Shown piece after piece: positions 17,002-25,002 of a stretch of 64,000 nucleotides of DNA. The notes beneath the pieces were generated by a model that worked only from the letters and a program-made list of their open reading frames with translations, made no database searches and was not told where the DNA came from. A program made the translations under genes and the position numbers. Source of the DNA: an uncultured Pseudomonadota bacterium (GTDB taxonomy: Bacteria; Pseudomonadota; Gammaproteobacteria; Steroidobacterales; Steroidobacteraceae); assembly GCA_903884105.1 (NCBI GenBank), contig CAISDJ010000089.1:40969-104968 (forward strand). The letters run 5' to 3'. How positions within the stretch are numbered: position 1 is the stretch's first letter; each line of letters begins with the position of its first letter.

Positions 17002-18303
17002 ATGACAGCACCCTCGCCCCCATCGATAGCCGCCGGCGGCAACCCTGCTTCGCAGGCCAAGACCCTGCCGCTGCTGCTCCTCGTCGTCGCCGTCTTCTTC
17101 CTGTTCGGCGGCATCACCAACGTGTCCGACCTGCTGGTCGCCAAGCTCAAAGGGCTGTTCTCGCTCAACTACGCGCAGGCGATGCTCGTGCAGTTTGCGT
17201 TCTTCACGAGCTACGCGCTGTTCTCGATCCCGGCGGGCTTGCTGATGAACCGGGTGGGGTATTTCAAGGGCATCATGACGGGCTTCGGCATCATGATCGT
17301 GGCCTGCCTGCTGTTCGTGCCGGCCGCGCGCTCCGGAGCGTATGCACCGTTCCTCGCAGCGCTGTTTGTGATGGGCGGTGGCATCACGCTGCTGCAGGTC
17401 GCCGTGAATCCCTTGATCATTTCCCTGGGCAAGCCGGAAACCGCGCACAGCCGCCTGACCTTCGCGCAGTCCTTCAATTCTCTCGGCGTATTCCTCATCG
17501 TGACGTTTGGCGCAAGGTTGATCCTCGGCCAGGTGGCGGATGTGGACCCGGCCACCCTCGCAGGTGCCGCGCTCGACACCTATCGCACCACGGAAAGCGC
17601 GGTGATCGCGGAAGCCTATGTGGGCCTCGCCATCGTGCTGGCGCTGGTGGCCGTCGTCTTCTGGTGCTGGCGCAGGTCCCTCGACCAGGCGAGCTATACA
17701 ACCCTGCGTCTCGAAGGCGCCTTCGCACTGCTCGACAAACCCAGGCTCCGCTTCGGCTGCCTTTGCATCTTTGTCTACGTCGGTGCAGAAGTCGGGGTCG
17801 CCAGCATGATGGTCAACTATCTCGGGCTGCCGCGGACGATGGCGCTGGTGCCGATCGCGGCCGGAATCCTGCTGAGCTACTACTGGGCGGGGGCCATGAT
17901 CGGCCGCTTCTTTGGTGGCTTCCTCCTCCGTCGCTTCAAGCCCGGCAAGGTATTGATGACCTTTGCGAGCGGCGCGATTGGCCTGATTGCAGTCTCCGCG
18001 TTGACCCACGGCTCGCTCGCCGGCTGGGCGCTGGTGCTGGTGGGCTTCACCAACTCGATCATGTTCCCGACGATCTTTTCGCTCGCGACGGAAGGACTCA
18101 AGGAAGATGCACCGAAGGCCTCTGGACTGCTCTGCACCGCCATCGTCGGGGGCGCGATCGTTCCCGTCCTCGTCGGACTGACTGCCGATGCCTTTGGCCT
18201 CACAGCCGGACTCATCGTACCCGTGGTCTGCTATGTGATCATTGCGCGATTCGGATTGTTCGCCGAGGCGAATCGCAGCGTGAGGGCGGAGGTTACGCAT
18301 TGA
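17002..18303 (+). CDS. FucP-type sugar:proton symporter (MFS)
   Basis: A 433-residue inner-membrane carrier with about 12 membrane segments. It matches the fucose/glucose-galactose branch of the MFS: FFLFGGITNVSDLLVAKLKG near the start, FFTSYALFSIPAGLLMNRVG, LLQVAVNPLIISLGKPETAH and the central LTFAQSFNSLGVFL. It most likely imports a hexose or deoxyhexose with protons. No sugar-catabolic gene adjoins it; the next gene, an EF-hand MBL protein, starts 56 bases downstream. The preceding ICMT-like gene is close enough for one operon. Confidence 0.88.
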   Translation: MTAPSPPSIAAGGNPASQAKTLPLLLLVVAVFFLFGGITNVSDLLVAKLKGLFSLNYAQAMLVQFAFFTSYALFSIPAGLLMNRVGYFKGIMTGFGIMIVACLLFVPAARSGAYAPFLAALFVMGGGITLLQVAVNPLIISLGKPETAHSRLTFAQSFNSLGVFLIVTFGARLILGQVADVDPATLAGAALDTYRTTESAVIAEAYVGLAIVLALVAVVFWCWRRSLDQASYTTLRLEGAFALLDKPRLRFGCLCIFVYVGAEVGVASMMVNYLGLPRTMALVPIAAGILLSYYWAGAMIGRFFGGFLLRRFKPGKVLMTFASGAIGLIAVSALTHGSLAGWALVLVGFTNSIMFPTIFSLATEGLKEDAPKASGLLCTAIVGGAIVPVLVGLTADAFGLTAGLIVPVVCYVIIARFGLFAEANRSVRAEVTH

Positions 18304-18359
18304 CGTTGCCAGCTCGATGCCGACAATCTAGAACCCTGCTATCCGGATAGACCACACCC

Positions 18360-19403
18360 ATGAAGAAAGCCGCTTCACTGCCCGCCGTTCTGCTCATCGC
18401 AACCGCCGCACTTGCACTGCCCCTATCGGGCAACGCGGGCCAGGCGCCGGGTGCGGCAGCAGCGACCCCGTTTGTCCGAACCATCACGCAAGTGAGGGGT
18501 GACGTTTACAAGGTGCAGAGCGGTCCCGGAATCGGGGCGGTGACTGCCTTTCTCGTGACGTCCGAAGGCATCGTCCTGCTGGATCCCATCAATAACGAGT
18601 TCGCGGCCTGGCTGAAGGCCGAACTGGCAACCCGGTTCCCGGGCAAGCCCGTCAGGTTCGTGGTGCAAACGCACTACCACTGGGACCACGCTCGCGGCGG
18701 CGGCGTGTTTGCCGCCACGGCGAAGTTCATCGGCCATGCCTCCATGCCGGGCAAGTTCACGGCGAAGATCCGCGACGCCCGGCCGCCCGGCGACACGAAC
18801 GACATCGACGGCGATGATCGCCTGGACAGGCAGGAAGCCCAGACCGGCACCCGTGTCCAGTTCGACACGATGGATGCGAACCACGACGGGTTCCTCACGC
18901 AGTCCGAAATGCTGGCCGATGTCCGTTCGCCCGAGATTACCTTCGCCGATCGGTACACGATCACGCTGGGCGGCAAGCGCGTGGAACTGATTCATGCAGG
19001 CGGCCGGCACACATCGGACCTGGTCGATGTCTATTTCCCCGGCGAGCGGGTGCTGTTCGCGCAGGACTATGTCTGGCCAAAGCGCTTGTGCTGCAACTTC
19101 GCGTTCGACCGCATGCCGATGAGCACGTGGATCAATTCCCTGAAGAACCTGGAGCGGCTCGACTTCGACACCTTCATCGGCAGCCACTGGGAGGGGGGCT
19201 CCCGTGCGGACTTCATTGCCGTCCGTCAGTACCTCGAGGACCTGGAAGCCGCTGTTGCGGCCGGCATCCGCGCAGGCCAGACGCTCGAGGACATGAAGAA
19301 GTCGATCCGGCTGGAAAAGCATAAGGACTGGATCGGTTACGACCAGCTCCCCGGCTTCATCGAATCCGCGTATACGAGCCTGACGCAGTACCCTGCCAGA
19401 TGA
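18360..19403 (+). CDS. Exported MBL-fold hydrolase with paired EF-hand loops
   Basis: A 347-residue exported metallo-hydrolase. The signal peptide spans residues 1-26. The zinc motif HYHWDH (His105, His107, Asp109, His110) is intact, with further ligands in HAGGRHTSD and GSHWEGG. Between the metal motif and the second half of the fold lies an insertion with two canonical 12-residue calcium loops: DIDGDDRLDRQE (148-159) and DANHDGFLTQSE (172-183). This pair would bind calcium outside the cytoplasm and probably links activity or stability to calcium. The MBL frame resembles subclass B3-like or quinoprotein-relay hydrolases, but the substrate is unknown. EF-hand pairs inside an MBL domain are uncommon. 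Confidence 0.85.
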   Translation: MKKAASLPAVLLIATAALALPLSGNAGQAPGAAAATPFVRTITQVRGDVYKVQSGPGIGAVTAFLVTSEGIVLLDPINNEFAAWLKAELATRFPGKPVRFVVQTHYHWDHARGGGVFAATAKFIGHASMPGKFTAKIRDARPPGDTNDIDGDDRLDRQEAQTGTRVQFDTMDANHDGFLTQSEMLADVRSPEITFADRYTITLGGKRVELIHAGGRHTSDLVDVYFPGERVLFAQDYVWPKRLCCNFAFDRMPMSTWINSLKNLERLDFDTFIGSHWEGGSRADFIAVRQYLEDLEAAVAAGIRAGQTLEDMKKSIRLEKHKDWIGYDQLPGFIESAYTSLTQYPAR

Positions 19404-19431
19404 CCGGGTACCGAGGACGCGTGCGCATATC

Positions 19432-19452
19432 TACGGACTGTATTCGTCCGTA
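19432..19452. promoter_or_regulatory. Inverted repeat TACGGAC-N7-GTCCGTA
   Basis: A perfect 7-base inverted repeat lies 48 bases before the beta-CASP gene, a typical place for a dimeric regulator. The TACG core recurs upstream of universal stress genes at 54577-54642 and 63699-63753, suggesting a shared regulator. Confidence 0.45.
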
Positions 19453-19499
19453 AACGCGCCACACTGCCAAACTCCGATAATCTAAGCAGGGTGGGGACG

Positions 19500-20873
19500 A
19501 TGAATCTAAGTTTCCTCGGCGCAGCCGGCACCGTCACGGGCTCGCGCTATCTCATCGAAGAGAATGGCCACCGCATCCTCGTCGATTGCGGCCTGTTCCA
19601 GGGCTACAAGCAGCTGCGGCTGCGTAACTGGGCACCCCTGCAGTTCGATCCGCGGAAGCTCGACGCAGTGGTCCTCACGCACGCGCATATCGACCACAGC
19701 GGCTATTTACCGTTGCTCTGTCGTTCGGGATTTCGTGGCCGCATCTATTGCTCGCACGCGACACTGGAGTTGTGCCGGATCCTGTTGCCCGATAGTGCCC
19801 ACCTGCAGGAGGAGGACGCGAAGTTTGCCAACCGCCACGGATTCTCGAAGCACCAGCCGGCCTTGCCGCTGTATACCCGCAAGGATGCCGACGACTGCCT
19901 CGAGCGATTTTGCGCGGTGGACCTGCACAATCCCTTCGTGGTCGCCAAAGGACTCAAAGCCGAATTCAGCCGCGGCGGTCATCTGCTCGGTGCCTGTACC
20001 GTGCGGATCTCCGGCGACACCACGTCGGTGCTGTTCTCCGGCGATCTGGGCAGGCCACACGATCCGATTCTCAATGCGCCCGAGCCGCCGCTGCCTGCCG
20101 ACTACCTCGTCATCGAATCCACCTACGGCAACCGCCGTCACCCTGTCATCGATCCGGAACAGGAGCTCGCTCGTTGGCTCAGGCGCGCGAGCGACCGCGG
20201 TGGCATCACCGTCATCCCGACCTTTGCCGTGGGCCGCGCCCAGGCACTGCTGCTCTACATCGATCGCCTGAAGCGCAAGGGCGAGATCGCCGACCTGCCG
20301 GTCTACCTCGACAGTCCGATGGCTGTAGACGCAACCTTGCTGTACGCCGCACACCGCGACGACCACAAACTCAGCGAGGACGATTGCAGGCGCATGTGTC
20401 GGGCCGCAACGCTCGTCAACACGCCGGAGCAATCGCAGGCCCTCGATGCCAGGCGCGAACCCATGATCCTGCTGTCCGCCAGTGGCATGGCGTCAGGCGG
20501 CCGGGTGCTGCATCACCTCAAGGCATTCGTGGGTGATCCGAAGAATCTTGTGCTGCTCGCCGGATTCCAGGCACCGGGAACACGCGGTGCGTCGATGATC
20601 AACGGCGCACCGACGGTCCGGATCCACGGCATGGAGTTCCCGGTGCGCGCCGAGGTGGGCCAGCTCGAAGCCAGTTCCGCGCACGCTGATGCCGATGAGC
20701 TGCTGGCGTGGATGCGTCGCTTGCCCAAGCCCCCGCGCAACACGTTCGTCGTTCACGGGGAGCCCGACGCCAGTGAGGCCCTGCGATACCGCTTTGATCA
20801 CGAACTCAAGTGGCCGGTCACCGTGCCAGAGTATCGCGATACATACGATCTCGACACGAATACGCAGGTATGA
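19500..20873 (+). CDS. Beta-CASP family MBL ribonuclease
   Basis: A 457-residue cytoplasmic protein of the metallo-beta-lactamase/beta-CASP superfamily. The MBL part has THAHIDHSG (HxHxDH), FSGDLG and ESTYGNR; the beta-CASP insert is followed by PMILLSASGMASGGRVLHHL and a C-terminal SSAHADADELLAWM block with VHGE. The family includes RNase J, CPSF-like endonucleases and the proteobacterial YsfB/TTHA0252-type RNases that cleave or process RNA. ATG 19500 is preceded by GGGGAC at good spacing. Its stop overlaps the start of the phosphorylase gene (ATGA), so the two are made together, pointing to RNA or nucleotide turnover. Confidence 0.88.
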   Translation: MNLSFLGAAGTVTGSRYLIEENGHRILVDCGLFQGYKQLRLRNWAPLQFDPRKLDAVVLTHAHIDHSGYLPLLCRSGFRGRIYCSHATLELCRILLPDSAHLQEEDAKFANRHGFSKHQPALPLYTRKDADDCLERFCAVDLHNPFVVAKGLKAEFSRGGHLLGACTVRISGDTTSVLFSGDLGRPHDPILNAPEPPLPADYLVIESTYGNRRHPVIDPEQELARWLRRASDRGGITVIPTFAVGRAQALLLYIDRLKRKGEIADLPVYLDSPMAVDATLLYAAHRDDHKLSEDDCRRMCRAATLVNTPEQSQALDARREPMILLSASGMASGGRVLHHLKAFVGDPKNLVLLAGFQAPGTRGASMINGAPTVRIHGMEFPVRAEVGQLEASSAHADADELLAWMRRLPKPPRNTFVVHGEPDASEALRYRFDHELKWPVTVPEYRDTYDLDTNTQV

Positions 20874-22381
20874 AAACCGTTCCAGAACCAGAGACGCTCG
20901 ACCTCGTCCGTGCCGGCATCGACACGTACCAAGAGCCGGTGGTCTATATGCGCGCCGACTGCACGGTCTGCCGCGCCGAGGGCTTTGAAGCGCAAACCCG
21001 CATCGCCGTGCATGTCGGCGATCGTTCGATCATTGCAACCCTCAACGTCGTCTCAAGCCCGTGGTTGCCGCCGCATCAGGCTGGCCTGTCGGAAGCGGCA
21101 TGGCGTCATCTTGAGCCGAAGCCCGGCGAGAAAGCCTGGTTCCGGCACGCGGACGCAGCCGATTCCACGGCACATATCCGCGCGAAGGTTTACGGGCAGC
21201 GACTGGAACGCGTGCACTACGCCGAGATCATGCGCGATGCGGTGCATGGCAGGTTGTCGGACCTCGAGCTGGTCGCCTTCCTCACTGCCTGCGCAGCCGG
21301 ATCGATGGACACCGTTGAGACGGTAGCCCTCACGCGCGCCATGGTGGGCGTCGGGTCGACGCTTGACTGGGGCACCGGCATCATCCTCGACAAGCACTGC
21401 GTGGGTGGTCTTCCCGGCAATCGCACGACGCCCATCCTCGTCGCCATTGTGGCCGCGGCGGGCTACCGGATCCCGAAGACTTCCTCGCGCGCCATCACCT
21501 CGCCGTCTGGCACTGCGGATACGATGGCCACGCTGGCACCCGTCGAGCTGACTTTGGCGCAGATGCGTGAAGTCGTGGACCGGGAAGGCGGGTGCATTGC
21601 GTGGGGTGGATCGGTGGGACTGAGCCCGGCCGACGATATCCTGATCCGCGTAGAACGGCCGCTCGACTTCGACGGCGATGCGCAGCTCGTAGCGAGCGTG
21701 CTCTCAAAGAAAATCGCTGCCGGCGCGTCACACGTGATCCTCGACATGCCGATGGGGCCCACCGCGAAGATCCGTACTCAGGAAGCGGCGCAGAAGCTGG
21801 GCGACAGGCTGACTGCCGTCGCCGAAGCATTGGGCCTGCGGGTGCACCTGCATCCCTCGGACGGAACTCAGCCCGTTGGCAACGGGATCGGCCCCGCCCT
21901 CGAAGCACGCGACGTGCTTGCCGTCCTCGCGCGCGCCCCGGACGCTCCTGCTGATCTGCGCGAGCGGGCGCTCGACCTGGCAGGCCATCTCCTCGAGCTC
22001 GGCGGCGAACCCGTTGGCCAGGGGCGCAACAAGGCAACGGCCTTGCTCGACAGCGGCGCCGCAGAAAGAAAGTTCCTCGCGATCTGTGCAGCGCAGGGAG
22101 GGCAGCGCACGCCACCCGTTGCGCAATACCAGGCGCCGGTCCTCTCACCCGCCCGTGGCGTCATCGCCCAAATCGACAATCGGCTGATCTCTCGGATTGC
22201 GAAACTGGCCGGTGCACCGCGGGCGCAGGCGGCGGGCATAGAGCTGCATGCTCATGTCGGCCGGACCGTCGAGCGCGGCCAACCGCTGATGACGGTGCAT
22301 GCAGAGAGCCCCGGTGAACTGGCCTACGCGCTCGCGTATCACGCTCGGCACGCGCACGCTTTCAGCCTGCATCACGTCTGA
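20870..22381 (+). CDS. Thymidine/AMP phosphorylase, long (archaeal-type) form
   Basis: A 503-residue nucleoside phosphorylase. An N-terminal domain of about 85 residues precedes the family 3 glycosyltransferase core; this extra domain marks the long form found in archaeal AMP phosphorylases and in some proteobacteria, whereas E. coli DeoA has about 440 residues. The core has DKHCVGGLPGNRTTPI, SSRAITSPSGTADTM (substrate and phosphate loops) and VLDMPMGPTAK-like segments. It splits a nucleoside or nucleotide with phosphate to give ribose (or deoxyribose) 1-phosphate or the 1,5-bisphosphate. The exact substrate is not decided by sequence alone. It overlaps the RNase gene. Confidence 0.88.
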   Translation: MKTVPEPETLDLVRAGIDTYQEPVVYMRADCTVCRAEGFEAQTRIAVHVGDRSIIATLNVVSSPWLPPHQAGLSEAAWRHLEPKPGEKAWFRHADAADSTAHIRAKVYGQRLERVHYAEIMRDAVHGRLSDLELVAFLTACAAGSMDTVETVALTRAMVGVGSTLDWGTGIILDKHCVGGLPGNRTTPILVAIVAAAGYRIPKTSSRAITSPSGTADTMATLAPVELTLAQMREVVDREGGCIAWGGSVGLSPADDILIRVERPLDFDGDAQLVASVLSKKIAAGASHVILDMPMGPTAKIRTQEAAQKLGDRLTAVAEALGLRVHLHPSDGTQPVGNGIGPALEARDVLAVLARAPDAPADLRERALDLAGHLLELGGEPVGQGRNKATALLDSGAAERKFLAICAAQGGQRTPPVAQYQAPVLSPARGVIAQIDNRLISRIAKLAGAPRAQAAGIELHAHVGRTVERGQPLMTVHAESPGELAYALAYHARHAHAFSLHHV

Positions 22382-22401
22382 TTACTTGGCATCGCCCGCC
22401 G

Positions 22402-25002
22402 CTACCCGCCAGGCCCTCGTCCTCCTGCTCGTTCCGGGGCTGGACCGCGACCATTGCGACGTCGGTTGAACCCCCATTTGACGGCCTGGAACCAGAACAG
22501 GCTGACCACGGCCATGCCGGCGCCCGCCAGGAACAAGGGAACGGTCGGTTGCGTGAACGCAAACAGCTGACTGACCTCTGGAATGCCCAGCACGCAGCCC
22601 AACAAAGCAAGCGTTGCCAATGCAATCCAGCCGAATTGACGGTTAGGCGCCGCTGCGCCGTGCCAGGAGCTCCTGCTCCAGGACCGGTTGGTGCGGATCA
22701 AGCCGAGGTTGGACAGCACGAGCGCCATGAACGTAACGGCGCGGGCCATGTCGTCCGAATGCTTCATTGACCGAACGCTCGCGTAGACCACGAGCAACAG
22801 CATCAGCAAGCCAACCCCTTGCCACACTCCACGTGTGAGCACGTCTGTGTCGAACAGGCGCTGGCTTGGGCTGCGCGGCGGCGCGGTCATGGCCCCGGGT
22901 TCGAGCGGCTCTGCCTCGAATACAACCGAACAGGCCGGATCGATGATCAGCTGCAGGAAAAGAATATGCACCGGCATCAGGAGTATCGGCCAGCCCAGCA
23001 TCACCGGCACGAGCGACAGCCCGATGATCGGAATGTGCGCGGCTATCACAAAGACGATGGCCTTGCGGAGATTGGCGAAGACTCGACGTCCGTAACGCAC
23101 CGCTGTTACGAGGGATGCGAAGTCATCGTTGAGCAGCACCAGCGAAGCAGCTTCCCGCGCCACGTCAGTGCCGCGCGCACCCATCGCCACGCCGATGTGA
23201 GCCGCTTTGAGCGCCGGAGCGTCGTTCACGCCATCGCCGGTCATCGCGACGACCTCGCCGCAGGCACGCAACGCCTGTACGAGCCGCAGCTTCTGTTCGG
23301 GTTGAACGCGACAGAAGATGTTTGTATCGGCAAGGCGCGCGCGCAGTGCATCGTCGCTCAATGCAGCCAGCTCGGACCCGGTAATGACCGCGCTGTCGGC
23401 GGGTAGTCCCACCTGGCGCGCAACGGAGACCGCAGTGATCGGGTGATCTCCGGTCATCATCACCACGCGCATGCCAGCTGCAAGGCACTCCGCGATCGCC
23501 CCTGGCACCTCAGGCCTTACCGGATCCTCCAGAGCTATCAGTCCAAGAAAAGCGAACTCGAAGTCATGCTGGTTGCCCGGGAGATCCTCAGCATGAAAGG
23601 TGGCTGACGCGACGCCAAGGACACGTAGTCCGTCACTCGCCATCGCGGACACCTTGTCGACAATCTCTGCGCGCTGTGCGGCATCCAGGTGGCAGAGGTC
23701 GACGATGGCTTCCGGTGCGCCCTTCGCGGCAATCAACCGTTCGCGCCGATCAGGCGAACGCCACACCCGGGACATCGCCATCATCTCGTTCGACAACGGA
23801 TAATCGTCGATGAGAGTCCAGTCCGCGTGCAGGTGTTCGGTATCTGCCAGCAGGTGCAGCCCTGCCGCACCGATGGCTGCTTCCATCGGATCGAAGGCGC
23901 GGCGATGGCTCGCCAGAACGGCGAACTCAAGGACTGGATGCAAGGCTTCCTCGAGCGGTTTCGCGGCGTCTCCCGCGCCGTCGAATGTCGCGACTCCTGA
24001 CCAGATCCTTCTGACGGCCATTCGATTCGCAGTCAGCGTTCCGGTCTTGTCGACGCACAACACCGTCGTCGCTCCCAGCAATTCCACAGCGGGGATGCTG
24101 CGTGTCAACACTCTTTCCCGCGCCAGGCGCCAGGCGCCGAGGCCGAGGAAGAGCGTCAGAACGACCGGCAGTTCCTCGGGCAGGATGGCCATCGCCAGCG
24201 TGAGGCCTGCAAGCAAGCCCTGGAGCCAGTCTCCGGTCGAGAGACGGTAGGCAATCGCGAGCGCACCTGCCAGAGCGAGGCCCACAAAGGCGATACGCTT
24301 CACGATCCGACGCGTCTCCAGCTGCAGCGTCGTTTCCTCTCTGCCAATGCTCTCAAGCGATTTGCCAATGCGTCCGAGGGCACTGCGTTCGCCAGTGGCG
24401 ACCACCCGGCAACGCGCGGTCCCCCGTATCACCAGTGTCCCGGAGAACACCCGTGCGATATCGTTGCCGCCCGGCCCTGGCGCCGTGGCGACCATCATCT
24501 CGCCAGCCTGCTTTGGCACCGGGGCAGACTCACCCGTGAGCAGGGATTCGTCGACGGCAAGGTTTGACGATGCCAGGACATGCATGTCTGCGGGAATGCG
24601 GTCCCCCTCGGCCAGCAGCACTATGTCGTCGCTGACCAGTTCACTTCCGGCAATGCGGCGCGTTTGGCCTTCGCGAACGATCAGGGCTCGCGGGCTGGAC
24701 AGATCACGCAGGGCTTCCAACGACTGCTCCGTACGCCGTTGCTGCACGAAAGAGATGCCCATGACTACAAGGACGAAACCAAGCAGCATCAAAGCCTCGT
24801 GCCGATCACCCAGCAGCATGTAGATCGTCCCGCAGGCCACCAGAAGCAGGAAGATCGGCTCCGATACAATCTGGCGCAGCAGGCGAGAAACACCATGCGG
24901 TCTTGAAGCCGGCAACTCATTCGGGCCTTGCTCCATGAGGCGCTGGTGCGCTTCGGCCTCGGTGAGGCCTTGATCGGAGCAAGGCGCGGAAGATCCCTGC
25001 AT
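22402..25002 (-). CDS. P-type cation ATPase (PEELP subgroup)
   Basis: An 866-residue P-type ATPase: actuator loop LTGESAPV, phosphorylation site VDKTGTLTANRM, hinge MTGDHPITA and GDGVNDAPALKAAHIGVAMG are all intact. The membrane cation site in helix 4 reads ILPEELPVV, and helix 6 reads LQLIIDPACSVVFEAEP, as in a bacterial subgroup related to calcium pumps whose ion is not settled. An N-terminal cation ATPase domain starts the protein (LTEAEAHQRLMEQGPNELP). The start at 25002 overlaps the stop of the upstream ATPase by 4 bases, so the two pumps are translationally coupled. It converges on the phosphorylase gene. Confidence 0.9.
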   Translation of the reverse strand: MQGSSAPCSDQGLTEAEAHQRLMEQGPNELPASRPHGVSRLLRQIVSEPIFLLLVACGTIYMLLGDRHEALMLLGFVLVVMGISFVQQRRTEQSLEALRDLSSPRALIVREGQTRRIAGSELVSDDIVLLAEGDRIPADMHVLASSNLAVDESLLTGESAPVPKQAGEMMVATAPGPGGNDIARVFSGTLVIRGTARCRVVATGERSALGRIGKSLESIGREETTLQLETRRIVKRIAFVGLALAGALAIAYRLSTGDWLQGLLAGLTLAMAILPEELPVVLTLFLGLGAWRLARERVLTRSIPAVELLGATTVLCVDKTGTLTANRMAVRRIWSGVATFDGAGDAAKPLEEALHPVLEFAVLASHRRAFDPMEAAIGAAGLHLLADTEHLHADWTLIDDYPLSNEMMAMSRVWRSPDRRERLIAAKGAPEAIVDLCHLDAAQRAEIVDKVSAMASDGLRVLGVASATFHAEDLPGNQHDFEFAFLGLIALEDPVRPEVPGAIAECLAAGMRVVMMTGDHPITAVSVARQVGLPADSAVITGSELAALSDDALRARLADTNIFCRVQPEQKLRLVQALRACGEVVAMTGDGVNDAPALKAAHIGVAMGARGTDVAREAASLVLLNDDFASLVTAVRYGRRVFANLRKAIVFVIAAHIPIIGLSLVPVMLGWPILLMPVHILFLQLIIDPACSVVFEAEPLEPGAMTAPPRSPSQRLFDTDVLTRGVWQGVGLLMLLLVVYASVRSMKHSDDMARAVTFMALVLSNLGLIRTNRSWSRSSWHGAAAPNRQFGWIALATLALLGCVLGIPEVSQLFAFTQPTVPLFLAGAGMAVVSLFWFQAVKWGFNRRRNGRGPAPERAGGRGPGG

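Noticed and set aside
16984..18300. 438-codon minus-strand frame opposite the FucP gene
   Set aside because: Antisense to a carrier with a clear membrane pattern; highly charged low-complexity translation.
16560..18350. 596-codon open frame on the plus strand across the ICMT and FucP genes
   Set aside because: Both real genes in the other frame have complete family motifs; this frame is Arg/Gly/Ala-rich and matches nothing.
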